A stretch of 18,003 nt of DNA from UBA1858 sp039182865 (GCA_039182865.1 JBCDBX010000035.1:1-18003), one strand, 5' to 3'; shown: positions 6,999 to 15,200, numbered from the stretch's first letter. Notes: generated from the sequence alone by a model not told the origin. Program-made: numbers and translations.

Positions 6999-7520
6999 TT
7001 ATCTCGAAACAGCACGCAAATAAGGTTCGACTTCTGAATGATCCCACATATCGGTAAATATCTTATTGAGCTCCGTACAGCGTGTTGGGTCATTAAAGGA
7101 TACAATGCCTTCATAGCGATCGGATTGTGTGTTGTGGATGTAGCCTTTGCCATCTGCAACTAAAAGACTTTCATTGAAAGGTTTAGTATGAATAGGAAGT
7201 TTTCGTACAGTGATCTTGGAAGAGATCTTCTCAGCGAGATGAATTAAGCGATGACCATCTTTAATTATGTTTGTGCAATCATAGATTAATATTTGTACGC
7301 AAGAATTACGGTTGCGACGAGCAAATTCACTAATGGCATCTATAATCTCGGTGCGGTCATATACTTGATGGTCTAAAGTTCTAGTGATGATATTTAAGCG
7401 ATTGATCGCTGAGCTCGCAAGCTTATGAATGGCGGCTATATTCATCGCGCGACTATCGAGGACTACCTCTCCTTGGGTGACGCCTAATATGAAGTTTTTG
7501 AAAAACTGATCCTGTGCCAT
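6999..7520 (-). CDS. DUF7931-like conserved hypothetical protein
   Basis: 173 residues, soluble, without signal peptide or membrane segment. The order of features is: VVLDSRAMNIAAIHKLASSA near 19-38, LNIITRTLDHQVYD near 42-55, a helix ending in ARRNRNSCVQILIYD, GHRLIHLAEKISSKITVRKL near 89-108, SLLVADGKGYI near 118-128, and a terminal FTDMWDHSEVEPYLR. This layout resembles a degenerate phospholipase-D-like fold found in gammaproteobacterial proteins (DUF7931 from memory). There is no intact HxK catalytic motif, so enzymatic activity is doubtful. It is the first gene of a minus-strand pair with the secretin-like gene (3-bp gap). An AAGGA stands 13 nt before the ATG, further than ideal. Its upstream region is shared with the divergent ABC operon. 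Confidence 0.75.
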   Translation of the reverse strand: MAQDQFFKNFILGVTQGEVVLDSRAMNIAAIHKLASSAINRLNIITRTLDHQVYDRTEIIDAISEFARRNRNSCVQILIYDCTNIIKDGHRLIHLAEKISSKITVRKLPIHTKPFNESLLVADGKGYIHNTQSDRYEGIVSFNDPTRCTELNKIFTDMWDHSEVEPYLRAVSR

Positions 7521-7599
7521 CGATTTTGCTTAATCCTTAAAAGTTAGAGGATATGCGTATATTCGTGCTTATTGTATACTTATTGCTCAAAATGCAATT

Positions 7600-7629
7600 A
7601 TCACATTATGATCGGTACTTTAATGTGAT
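7600..7629. promoter_or_regulatory. Perfect 9-12-9 inverted repeat, candidate operator
   Basis: ATCACATTA (7600-7608) and TAATGTGAT (7621-7629) are exact reverse complements separated by 12 nt. The repeat lies in the shared upstream region of the DUF7931 gene and the ABC operon. It is about 15 bp upstream of a possible -35 box at 7645-7650 and has no T-tract on either side, so it fits an operator better than a terminator. The half-site order is opposite to that of a CRP site. Confidence 0.5.
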
Positions 7630-7644
7630 GTAGGTTCGACGCAG

Positions 7645-7673
7645 TTGTCTTTATATTGGTTCCAAATGATATT
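7645..7673 (+). promoter_or_regulatory. Weak candidate sigma70 promoter of the ABC operon
   Basis: TTGTCT (7645-7650) and GATATT (7668-7673), with a 17-nt spacer, each match 4 of 6 consensus bases. The predicted start near 7680 would place the structured element at 7695-7759 in the 5' leader of the ABC operon. Tentative. Confidence 0.3.
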
Positions 7674-7694
7674 TCTGAACTTTTAATCCCTCAG

Positions 7695-7759
7695 ACTTGC
7701 CAATAGCTAGTCGGTTTGGTACAAAACCGCCTGCTTAAAAAGCCCTCAAGCTGGCAAGT
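7695..7759 (+). promoter_or_regulatory. Potential three-way-junction RNA leader of the ABC operon
   Basis: The closing stem pairs ACTTGCCA (7695-7702) with TGGCAAGT (7752-7759). After a 3-nt bulge it continues with GCT (7706-7708) against AGC (7749-7751), 11 bp in all. Inside are two hairpins: CGGTTT (7712-7717) / AAACCG (7724-7729) with loop GGTACA, and GCTT (7733-7736) / AAGC (7740-7743) with loop AAA. Linkers of 3, 3 and 5 nt give a tidy three-way junction. It ends 33 nt before the ATPase start codon. The pairing is read directly; a regulatory role is inference. No known riboswitch family was recognised. Confidence 0.4.
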
Positions 7760-7792
7760 AGATTAGCGTTTTTCACTTTTGTGACAATATAA

Positions 7793-8518
7793 ATGATAGA
7801 AATAGAAAATTTAGTTAAAAGATTTGGACATCTAACTGCTGTAGACAACATTTCATTTACGGTGGGTTCGGGTGAAGTGCTCGGTTTTCTTGGACCTAAT
7901 GGGGCAGGTAAATCAACCACCATGAAGATGGTGACTGGTTTTTTGGCGCCGACTTCCGGCAGTATTAAAGTATGTAGTTTTCCGGTGGTGGGCGATGCAC
8001 GTGAAGCGAAAGAAAAAATAGGTTATCTACCAGAAGGTGCCCCATGCTACGGAGAAATGACACCGTATCAGTTTCTTCAATTTATTGCAGATGTGCGCAA
8101 CCTAAAAGGTGAGCAACGAAAACAACGCATTGAAACAGTTATTGAACAGCTGCACTTGCAAAAAGTCATCTATCGCCCGATTGATACATTATCAAAAGGT
8201 TTTAAGAGAAGAGTAGGATTATCACAAGCCATTTTGCATGATCCACAAGTCCTGGTATTAGATGAACCTACTGATGGCCTAGATCCCAATCAAAAATTTG
8301 AAGTGCGACAACTGATTAAAAGTATGTCAAAAGATAAGATTGTTGTTATCTCTACGCATATTCTTGAAGAAGTCGATGCTGTTTGTTCGCGTGCTATTAT
8401 TATTGCTAATGGAAAAATAGTCGCAGACGAGACACCAAAAGAACTGCTTTCACGATCTCCTACTGGACGTATGGATGATGTATTTAGAGATATTACTTCA
8501 GCGGAGAATTTGTCATGA
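7793..8518 (+). CDS. ABC transporter ATP-binding protein, GldA-like
   Basis: 241 residues, a single ABC ATPase domain. Walker A GPNGAGKST is at 34-42. The Q-loop region reads YLPEGAP with Glu71 in place of the usual Gln, a hallmark of GldA/NatA/CcmA-type exporters. The signature LSKGF is at 133-137, Walker B VLVLDE at 153-158, and the switch His189 lies in STHIL. It powers an ABC-2 type export or remodelling complex with the next genes: its TGA overlaps the permease ATG by 4 bp. In Bacteroidetes the GldAFG set is linked to gliding, but the same gene order with a DUF4340 protein is common in non-gliding gammaproteobacteria, where the substrate is unknown. ATG 7793 fits the family N-terminus (IEIENLVKRFG), yet no Shine-Dalgarno is visible; the upstream leader may fold. 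Confidence 0.95.
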   Translation: MIEIENLVKRFGHLTAVDNISFTVGSGEVLGFLGPNGAGKSTTMKMVTGFLAPTSGSIKVCSFPVVGDAREAKEKIGYLPEGAPCYGEMTPYQFLQFIADVRNLKGEQRKQRIETVIEQLHLQKVIYRPIDTLSKGFKRRVGLSQAILHDPQVLVLDEPTDGLDPNQKFEVRQLIKSMSKDKIVVISTHILEEVDAVCSRAIIIANGKIVADETPKELLSRSPTGRMDDVFRDITSAENLS

Positions 8519-9255
8519 ATATGCGCAACGTCGGCATCATATTCAAGCGTGAATTAGAAAGTTATTTTGCGACACCTGTTGCATATGTATTCATTGTTAT
8601 CTTTTTAGTATTAAGTGCGGCCTTAACTTTTCATATGGGTAACTTTTATGAAAGAGGGCAGGCCGATCTCGTACCATTTTTTGGTTTTCATCCATGGCTA
8701 TATTTGTTTTTGATACCTGCCATCTCTATGCGTTTGTGGGCAGAAGAGCGTAAGTCTGGCACGATAGAATTATTATTAACGTTGCCGATAACCATGTTAG
8801 AGGCGGTGATAGGGAAATTCCTCGCTGCCTGGTTGTTTGCGGGAATTGCTTTATTCCTAACATTTCCGATTTGGATCACAGTGAATTATTTAGGTGATCC
8901 TGATAATGGTGTTATTTTTACTGCATATATCGGTAGTTTACTTATGGCAGGCGGCTTTTTAGCGATTGGTGCGTGTATATCTGCAACAACTAAAAATCAA
9001 GTTATCGCTTTCATTGTGAGTGTCGTGATTTGTTTTGCATTTTTATTAAGTGGCTTTTCTATTGTATTAGATTTTTTTAGAGGCTGGGCCCCGCAGTCTG
9101 TTGTTGATGCAATATCCTCGTTAAGTTTCCTGACACATTACACTGCATTAAGTAAAGGTGTGATAGATATACGTGATGTTATTTATTTTGTCACTCTGAT
9201 CGGTTTTTGGTTGTATGCCAATGCCGTGGTGATTGAGATGAAGAAAGGTAATTAA
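8515..9255 (+). CDS. ABC-2 type permease, GldF-like
   Basis: 246 residues with six predicted membrane helices. The N-terminus (VGIIFKRELESYFATPVAYVF) is typical of the ABC2_membrane_3/GldF group: a cytoplasmic amphipathic helix that contacts the ATPase, then the first membrane segment. Further conserved pieces are ISMRLWAEERKSGTIELLLTLP near 71-92, the coupling region of ABC-2 permeases, and a final helix ending in EMKKGN. The ATG overlaps the ATPase stop (ATGA). A second ATG 6 nt downstream is an alternative. The GldG-like gene begins 2 bp after its stop. It probably forms the membrane channel as a homodimer or together with the GldG-like subunit. Confidence 0.94.
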   Translation: MNMRNVGIIFKRELESYFATPVAYVFIVIFLVLSAALTFHMGNFYERGQADLVPFFGFHPWLYLFLIPAISMRLWAEERKSGTIELLLTLPITMLEAVIGKFLAAWLFAGIALFLTFPIWITVNYLGDPDNGVIFTAYIGSLLMAGGFLAIGACISATTKNQVIAFIVSVVICFAFLLSGFSIVLDFFRGWAPQSVVDAISSLSFLTHYTALSKGVIDIRDVIYFVTLIGFWLYANAVVIEMKKGN

Positions 9256-9257
9256 TC

Positions 9258-11129
9258 GTGAGTGCGTCTGACAAAAAAATGAGTAAAACAATCAGTTATT
9301 CTGGCTTGTTAATTCTTGCCATTCTATTTGTGGTAGTGAATATGGTCAGTGGTAATCTGTTCAAGGGAATGCGTATTGACCTTACTCAGAATCAACTCTA
9401 CACCTTATCTGATGGCACCTTAAATATTGTTGAATCAATACAAGAACCGATCACTTTTAACTATTTCTTCTCGGATCAGGCAAGTAAAGACATTCCTCAA
9501 ATCAGAACTTATGCCAACCGTGTCAGAGAACTACTGCAAGAATACGCGCAGCTTTCTAAAGGAAGGATAACATTACATGTTATTGACCCAGTTGCTTATT
9601 CTGAAGAAGAAGACAAAGCGAATGAGTATGGATTACAGGGTGTACCCATAGGACCCGGTGGAGATACTTTGTATTTTGGTTTGGCTGCAAGTAATTCTGT
9701 AGGTGAATCAGAGATCATTCCATTTTTTCAGCCTGAGAAAGAGCAATTTCTCGAGTACGACATTACTAAACTGATTTACACCTTATCTAATCTCAGAAAA
9801 CCTGTGGTAGGTGTGCTGTCTCGCATTCCCATGTTTTCATCTTTCGATGTCGAAACTCAGCGTGTGCGTGATCCATGGATTGTGATTAGTCAGCTTCAGC
9901 AGCTCTATGAAGTGCGCAATATTGATATTGCTGCTAAAGAATTTGATGAAGATATTGAGTTATTGATGGTCGTATTTCCAAAAGATCTTAGCGAAGAGAC
10001 ACTATATGCAATTGATCAATATGTGATGAAAGGCGGTAATTTAATTGTCTATGTCGATCCATATGCGGAAGCCTTTGTTCCTGTCATGGATCCAAATTCT
10101 CCACTAGAGCCTGAAGGTGCACGTAGTTCAAATTTAACTTTATTGGATAAGTGGGGAATTGATTATTCGCCAGGTTTTGTTGTGGGTGATCGCCGCTATG
10201 CATTAACTGTAGAAGAAGATGGCAGAGAAGTTCGGCATTATGCCTTATTAGGTTTGGATGCGGATGCTTTTGAAAAAGATGATGTAATTATGTCAGGCAT
10301 TGATGTCATCACTATGGGTATTGCTGGCACCGTTAAAGCAAAACCTGATGCTGACATAGAATTTGAAACCCTCATTCATAGTAGTAATGAAGCTATGCTT
10401 TATGAAACATCTAAATTTAGATTTTTACCGAAACTTTCAGCTTTAGCTCAGGAGTTTCAACCAACAGGTACGGAATACGCTTTAGCAGGTCGTTTTCAAT
10501 TGCAACCTGATTCTGCTTTTGCGCAAGCAATCGAAGGTCAAGAAGGCACCCATATCAGTAAGGCAGAAAAACCAGTCAATATTATTGTCGTGACTGATGT
10601 TGATATGTTGTCTGACCGTATGTGGGTTCAAGTGCAAGAATTCCTCGGTGAGGAAATTGTTAATCCTTGGGCATCGAATGGTGACTTTGCCATAAATGTT
10701 GTCGATAACTTATTAGGTAGTTCAGACTTAATTAGTGTGCGTGGCCGCGCCACCGCAACGAAGCCATTTACGCGGGTCGAAGAACTTCGCAGGGAAGCCG
10801 ATGATAAATTCCGTGTGGAAGAACAGAATTTACAAAATAAATTACGCCTCACAGAACAGAAACTTGCGCAATTGCAAGCGCAACGTGGGGACGAAAATAC
10901 TTTGATACTCAGTGATGAGCAAACGCGTGAGATAGCACAATTCCAGGAAGAGAAACTGGAAGTGCGCAAACAATTACGTAAAGTGCGCCATGAGCTGGAT
11001 AAGAATATTCAACAACTCGGTGCTTGGCTAAAAGCAATCAACATTGGACTGGTGCCAATTGTGATCACTATATTAGCGCTGATAATTTCTGCCATTCGCA
11101 TGAAGAGGCGTTCACAACACCACACATAA
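9258..11129 (+). CDS. GldG-like ABC transporter auxiliary protein
   Basis: 623 residues. A membrane helix near 14-32 is followed by the family motif RIDLTQNQLYTLSDGT, then a large periplasmic region with the GldG/IFT52-like alpha-beta domain (EPITFNYFFSD, YANRVRELLQEYA, VIDP, VYVDPYAE). Further on come DNLLGSSDLISVRGR and a heptad-rich coiled coil near 520-595. The last membrane helix is near 597-614, ending in a basic cytoplasmic tail. The start is GTG 9258, preceded by an AAAGG ribosome binding site; ATG at residue 9 is an alternative. Bacteroidetes gliding GldG has the same core. Here it is the third gene of an operon, 4 bp before the DUF4340 gene. It probably forms the periplasmic stalk or substrate-engaging part of the ABC complex. 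Substrate unknown. Confidence 0.9.
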   Translation: MSASDKKMSKTISYSGLLILAILFVVVNMVSGNLFKGMRIDLTQNQLYTLSDGTLNIVESIQEPITFNYFFSDQASKDIPQIRTYANRVRELLQEYAQLSKGRITLHVIDPVAYSEEEDKANEYGLQGVPIGPGGDTLYFGLAASNSVGESEIIPFFQPEKEQFLEYDITKLIYTLSNLRKPVVGVLSRIPMFSSFDVETQRVRDPWIVISQLQQLYEVRNIDIAAKEFDEDIELLMVVFPKDLSEETLYAIDQYVMKGGNLIVYVDPYAEAFVPVMDPNSPLEPEGARSSNLTLLDKWGIDYSPGFVVGDRRYALTVEEDGREVRHYALLGLDADAFEKDDVIMSGIDVITMGIAGTVKAKPDADIEFETLIHSSNEAMLYETSKFRFLPKLSALAQEFQPTGTEYALAGRFQLQPDSAFAQAIEGQEGTHISKAEKPVNIIVVTDVDMLSDRMWVQVQEFLGEEIVNPWASNGDFAINVVDNLLGSSDLISVRGRATATKPFTRVEELRREADDKFRVEEQNLQNKLRLTEQKLAQLQAQRGDENTLILSDEQTREIAQFQEEKLEVRKQLRKVRHELDKNIQQLGAWLKAINIGLVPIVITILALIISAIRMKRRSQHHT

Positions 11130-11133
11130 AGAA

Positions 11134-12180
11134 ATGAATACAAAAACATTCATTGGTTTAATCGTTGTATTGCTAATAGGTGCCGGCTTTTATTATCTGT
11201 CATCATCTAACACAAGTATTAATACGTCTGATAGTATTGGGTCTCCAATAGTGCCTGGCCTGCTAGATGCAGTGAATGATATTTCAGTTATTAAAGTGAC
11301 TAAAGCAGGGAATGAAGTCGTGGCAACACTGAAAGCGAATGATGGTGGTTGGGTAGTCGCGGAGCGAAATGATTATCCTGCAGATGTATCAAAAGTACGG
11401 ACTATTGCACTAGCGCTTGCTCAAGCCAATATCATAGAAGAGAAAACCTCTAATCCAACTTTATATAATAAACTGGGTGTTGAAAACATTGATCAGCCGG
11501 AAGCTCAAGGTATGTTGGTCGAAGTAGACTATGGCAACCGGTCGAATGCATTAATCGTTGGTAATCCAGGACCACAGTTAAATAAGAACCGCTATGTCAG
11601 ATTGGTGGAAAGTGATACTAGTTGGCTGGTTGATAAAAAAATTGACGTTAAACATGATACAGCCTTTTGGGTACGTAAGGATTTATTCAGTGTAGAGCCA
11701 AATGAGGTTGCCGTAGTCACAATTACTATGCCGGATAATTCAGAATTAATCATTAAAAATAGCAATCCAGAAGAAGATACATTTGTGGTTGCAAACCTTT
11801 CTGATCCTAACTCGCAAGTCATTGATGCCGAACTTCACCAAGTCACTAATGCATTATCCTCATTTCAATTGCTTGATGTCGTTAAGGCCGAAAACTTTTT
11901 GGATGCGGAACCTACCATGGTGGTCGATTATCAATTAAAGCAAGGTGCTGATATTAAGCTAACAGCTTATGCAGTGGATAAAGATCACTTTATGTCAATC
12001 GACGTTAAACAAGCGAATCCAGAATCTGGTATTGAAATTGATGAAACTACAAAACAGTTTGTCGCTGATCTACAAAGTAAAACATCTGGATGGGTTTTTA
12101 AAATTCCTAATGTGAGCTACGACTCGATGTATAAGAGAGAGCCGGATGTGCTTGCAATCACGGAAGACCAGCTTAATTAG
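11134..12180 (+). CDS. DUF4340 domain-containing membrane-anchored protein
   Basis: 348 residues. One N-terminal membrane helix (residues 5-22) leads to a periplasmic body with repeated beta-rich segments: VNDISVIKVTKAGNEVVATLKANDGGWVV-type strands, DYPADVSKVRTIALALAQANI, then GNPGPQLNKNRYVRLV and WVRKDLFSVEPNEVAVVTI. This is the pattern of DUF4340, whose members nearly always follow a GldG-like gene. It begins 4 bp after the GldG-like stop, so it is surely the last cistron of the ABC operon and probably a periplasmic accessory of that complex. No catalytic motif is visible. The Cys-free extracellular part and the single anchor suggest a structural or substrate-binding role, which is inference from position. 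Confidence 0.9.
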   Translation: MNTKTFIGLIVVLLIGAGFYYLSSSNTSINTSDSIGSPIVPGLLDAVNDISVIKVTKAGNEVVATLKANDGGWVVAERNDYPADVSKVRTIALALAQANIIEEKTSNPTLYNKLGVENIDQPEAQGMLVEVDYGNRSNALIVGNPGPQLNKNRYVRLVESDTSWLVDKKIDVKHDTAFWVRKDLFSVEPNEVAVVTITMPDNSELIIKNSNPEEDTFVVANLSDPNSQVIDAELHQVTNALSSFQLLDVVKAENFLDAEPTMVVDYQLKQGADIKLTAYAVDKDHFMSIDVKQANPESGIEIDETTKQFVADLQSKTSGWVFKIPNVSYDSMYKREPDVLAITEDQLN

Positions 12181-12242
12181 ACTTATATCTCACAATACTC
12201 ATTGACTATATAACAACTCCGCTTGTTCGATAATTTTTGTCT

Positions 12243-12263
12243 AGTCTTGCAACATATAAGACT
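12243..12263. terminator. Weak bidirectional terminator-like hairpin
   Basis: AGTCTT (12243-12248) and AAGACT (12258-12263) form a 6-bp stem with a 9-nt loop, between the convergent DUF4340 and purB genes. On the minus strand it is followed by AGAC and an A5 run; on the plus strand by TTAATTTATT. The stem is short and AT-rich, so efficiency is doubtful, but it is the best candidate in this 107-bp gap. Confidence 0.4.
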
Positions 12264-12287
12264 TAATTTATTGGATCTTTATGAGTG

Positions 12288-13652
12288 CTAAATGTCTTTA
12301 GCCTTATTAACTGCGTTTCCAATATAAGTCGCAGGCGTTAATTGTCTTAATTCCTGTTTTGCATCTTCTGGAATGTCGAGCTTATCAATAAATTCTACTA
12401 ACTTTTCCTGAGTAATCTTTTTGCCACGCGTGAGCTCTTTTAATTTCTCATAGGGTTTGTCGATATTGTAGCGACGCATAACTGTTTGAATGGGCTCTGC
12501 TAGCACTTCCCAATTTTTATCGAGATCTTCCAGTAAGCGTGCTTCGTCTAGTTCGATTTTATTGAGACCACGCATTAACGCGTTTAATGCAATTAAGGTA
12601 TATCCAAATGCACTTCCTAAATTTCGTAAAACGGTTGAGTCCGACAAATCTCTTTGCCACCTCGAAATAGGAAGTTTGTCTGCAAAATGATTAAACATTG
12701 CATTTGCAATACCAAAGTTGCCTTCAGCATTTTCAAAATCAATCGGATTCACCTTATGTGGCATGGTAGAAGAACCAACTTCATTCGCAACCACTTTCTG
12801 TTTGAAGTAACCAATCGAAATATACGCCCAGATATCACGTGCTAGATCGATGCAAATTATATTGGAGCGTTGAAGTGCATGACATAACTCGGCAATGTAA
12901 TCGTGAGGTTCAATTTGAGTGGTATAAGGATTGTAGGTTAAGCCTAATGTCTCAATTGTATCTTTAGAAATTTCTTCCCAGGATGCTTGAGGATAAGCAG
13001 AAAGGTGTGCATTAAAATTACCCACGGCTCCATTGATTTTGCCAAGCATGCTGACTGCTTTTAGTTGAGAAAGCTGTCTATCTAAACGATGCACGACATT
13101 AGCGAATTCTTTTCCCATAGTAGAAGGGGTTGCGGGTTGTCCGTGAGTGCGACATAACATCGGAGCTTGAGACCATTCGTGTGCATAAATACGTAATTGA
13201 TCAATGACGTTTTGCTGTTGTTCGATCACGACATCACGACCTTTATTGAGCATCAAAGCATATGAAAGATTATTGATATCTTCTGAAGTACAAGCAAAGT
13301 GAAAAAATTCTGCCAAACTTTCAAGATCAGCATCACCTTCAACTGATTCCTTAAGCCAATATTCCACCGCTTTAACATCATGATTAGTGGTTGACTCAAT
13401 ATCTTTTACGCGTTGAGCTGAGGTCATATCAAAATTATCGATAATCTGATTGAGTTTTTTTCGACCAGCCTCTGATAATGACGGGATATCAGAAAGTTCA
13501 ATATTTTCTGCAAGCTTGATCAGCCAAGTAACTTCAACAATTGCGCGGCTATGAATTAATCCATATTCGCTGAAAATCTCACGTAATTTGACCGTAGCCT
13601 TACCATAACGTCCATCGATAGGAGAAATTGCACTTAAATTGTTGAGTTCCAT
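12288..13652 (-). CDS. purB: Adenylosuccinate lyase
   Basis: 454 residues from ATG 13652, close to E. coli PurB (456) and colinear with it. It cleaves SAICAR to AICAR and adenylosuccinate to AMP, releasing fumarate, in purine synthesis and the purine nucleotide cycle. Visible motifs are TTNHDVKAVE near 88-97, FACTSEDINN, CRTHGQPATPST with His170, YTTQIEPHDYIAE, and the superfamily signature GSSTMPHKVNP at 293-303 with the catalytic serine region. The open frame reaches TTG 13679, but a perfect TATAAT on this strand at 13688-13683 puts the transcript start at about 13676, inside that extension. ATG 13652 also matches the E. coli N-terminus. Its divergent neighbour is fumC, whose substrate is the fumarate PurB releases. 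Confidence 0.97.
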   Translation of the reverse strand: MELNNLSAISPIDGRYGKATVKLREIFSEYGLIHSRAIVEVTWLIKLAENIELSDIPSLSEAGRKKLNQIIDNFDMTSAQRVKDIESTTNHDVKAVEYWLKESVEGDADLESLAEFFHFACTSEDINNLSYALMLNKGRDVVIEQQQNVIDQLRIYAHEWSQAPMLCRTHGQPATPSTMGKEFANVVHRLDRQLSQLKAVSMLGKINGAVGNFNAHLSAYPQASWEEISKDTIETLGLTYNPYTTQIEPHDYIAELCHALQRSNIICIDLARDIWAYISIGYFKQKVVANEVGSSTMPHKVNPIDFENAEGNFGIANAMFNHFADKLPISRWQRDLSDSTVLRNLGSAFGYTLIALNALMRGLNKIELDEARLLEDLDKNWEVLAEPIQTVMRRYNIDKPYEKLKELTRGKKITQEKLVEFIDKLDIPEDAKQELRQLTPATYIGNAVNKAKDI

Positions 13653-13682
13653 GATTTTGTTTCGAAGTTTGCTAGACAAACT

Positions 13683-13688
13683 ATTATA
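13683..13688 (-). promoter_or_regulatory. purB -10 box (perfect TATAAT)
   Basis: Reading the minus strand, TATAAT occurs 31 nt before the purB ATG at 13652. No good -35 is found 16-18 nt upstream. The transcript would start around 13676 with a leader of about 24 nt, which rules out the TTG at 13679 as start codon. Confidence 0.5.
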
Positions 13689-13705
13689 CTACAGCACCTA
13701 ATTTT

Positions 13706-13734
13706 TTGGCCTTACGACAATACATATTAATAAT
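13706..13734 (+). promoter_or_regulatory. Candidate fumC promoter
   Basis: TTGGCC (13706-13711) and AATAAT (13729-13734) with a 17-nt spacer match 4 of 6 and 5 of 6 consensus bases. Transcription would start near 13741, only about 6 nt before the fumC ATG, so the mRNA would be almost leaderless. This agrees with the lack of a Shine-Dalgarno but remains tentative. Confidence 0.3.
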
Positions 13735-13746
13735 GAGTACATAATA

Positions 13747-15138
13747 ATGAGCAATGAAGATTTCAGAATTGAAAAAGATAGTATGGGCGAACTACAAGTT
13801 CCAGCGGATGCTCTATATGGCGCCCAAACTCAGCGGGCAGTTGATAATTTCCCTATCAGTGGATTGACTGTTCCGCGCGAATTTATCAAAGCCTTGGGAT
13901 TGATCAAGTCTTCTTGTGCGATGACGAACCAGGAGCTTGGTTTACTCGATCAAACAATTTCCAAAGCAATTTTAGATGCGGCTGGACGAGTGTCTGAAGG
14001 TGAATTTGATGATCATTTTCCGGTTGATATTTTTCAGACGGGCTCTGGCACGAGTAGCAATATGAATACTAATGAAGTGATATCTCATGTAGCGGCACGT
14101 GATAGCAAAGTTGAAGTTCATCCTAATGATCACGTTAATATGGGGCAGAGTTCGAATGATGTTATTCCCACCGCTATTCATGTGAGTGCATGTTTAGCGA
14201 TACATGAAGATTTATTGCCAGCTTTAAAACATTTATCAACAACTCTTAGGAATAAAGCCTCGGTAGTTGATAAATACGTCAAAACAGGTCGCACCCATTT
14301 AATGGATGCCATGCCGGTAACTTTAGGGCAGGAATTAAATGCATGGGCGACACAAATTGAGAATGGTCATGCGAGAGTAGAAAGTGCATTGAAACATCTA
14401 CATGAATTAGCGCAAGGTGGTACCGCCGTAGGAACAGGTATCAATGCACATCCAGATTTTGCAGATATATTTGCCAAGCATTTATCTGGTCTTACAAAAA
14501 TTCCATTTACTTCAAAGCCGGATAAGTTCGAAGGTTTAAGCGCGCAAGATGCGGCGGTTGAAATGAGTGGTCAGCTAAAAACCGTTGCAGTGAGCATGAT
14601 GAAGATTGCTAATGATTTACGTTGGATGAATTCAGGTCCATTAGCTGGTTTGGGTGAAATTGCATTAACAGCCCTACAACCTGGCAGCAGTATTATGCCG
14701 GGCAAAGTCAATCCAGTGATTCCTGAAGCAACGGCGATGGTATGTGCGCAAGTTATTGGAAATGATGCAACAATCACGATTGGTGGTCAGGCAGGGAATT
14801 TCCAACTTAATGTGATGTTGCCTGTTATTGCTTACAACTTGGTGCAAAGTATTTCGTTATTGGCTAACACGGCAACATTATTAGCTGATAAGGCGATTGC
14901 AGGATTCACTGTGAATGAAGATGCGCTAACAGATGCATTAAGTCGCAACCCAATTTTAGTCACTGCATTAAATAGTGTCATAGGTTATGAAAAGGGGGCG
15001 GCCGTCGCTAAGAAAGCCTATGCAGAAGGTTTAACCGTCATCGAATCTGCGTTGCAATTGACAGACCTCTCCGAAGAAGAGCTTAAAAAGTTACTCGATC
15101 CTGCACAGCTAACTAAAGGTGGGATACAAGAAATTTAA
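13747..15138 (+). CDS. fumC: Fumarate hydratase, class II
   Basis: 463 residues, matching FumC (E. coli 467). It reversibly hydrates fumarate to L-malate in the TCA cycle and, being free of iron-sulfur clusters, works under oxidative stress and iron limitation. Motifs in order are GSGTSSNMNTNEV at 99-111, the NMGQSSNDVIPTA loop at 131-143, GRTHLMDAMP with His184 (equivalent to E. coli His188), the superfamily signature GSSIMPGKVNP at 313-323 with the catalytic Ser in the mobile loop, and the C-terminal domain with ALNSVIGYEKGAAVAKKA. It is distinguished from aspartase by its close match to FumC at these loops. It is divergent from purB with 94 bp between start codons. A tiny ATG-AGT-ACA-TAA frame lies just upstream at 13733. 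Confidence 0.97.
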   Translation: MSNEDFRIEKDSMGELQVPADALYGAQTQRAVDNFPISGLTVPREFIKALGLIKSSCAMTNQELGLLDQTISKAILDAAGRVSEGEFDDHFPVDIFQTGSGTSSNMNTNEVISHVAARDSKVEVHPNDHVNMGQSSNDVIPTAIHVSACLAIHEDLLPALKHLSTTLRNKASVVDKYVKTGRTHLMDAMPVTLGQELNAWATQIENGHARVESALKHLHELAQGGTAVGTGINAHPDFADIFAKHLSGLTKIPFTSKPDKFEGLSAQDAAVEMSGQLKTVAVSMMKIANDLRWMNSGPLAGLGEIALTALQPGSSIMPGKVNPVIPEATAMVCAQVIGNDATITIGGQAGNFQLNVMLPVIAYNLVQSISLLANTATLLADKAIAGFTVNEDALTDALSRNPILVTALNSVIGYEKGAAVAKKAYAEGLTVIESALQLTDLSEEELKKLLDPAQLTKGGIQEI

Positions 15139-15182
15139 TTTTTAATAGAAAAATATATCTTTATTTGGAGATGATAAAAATA

Positions 15183-15200
15183 ACCTAATTATTTTTAGGT
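15183..15200 (+). terminator. Weak hairpin after fumC
   Basis: ACCTAA (15183-15188) and TTAGGT (15195-15200) pair perfectly around a 6-nt loop 45 bp beyond the fumC stop. The stem is AT-rich and no T-tract follows, so it may be a weak or assisted terminator only. Confidence 0.3.

Noticed and set aside
7600..7629. A CRP binding site from the TCACA and TGTGA words
   Set aside because: CRP needs TGTGA-N6-TCACA. Here the half-sites are in the opposite order and 16 nt apart.
13653..13679. PurB starting at TTG 13679
   Set aside because: The TATAAT at 13688-13683 would start transcription inside this extension, and E. coli PurB begins at the equivalent of ATG 13652.
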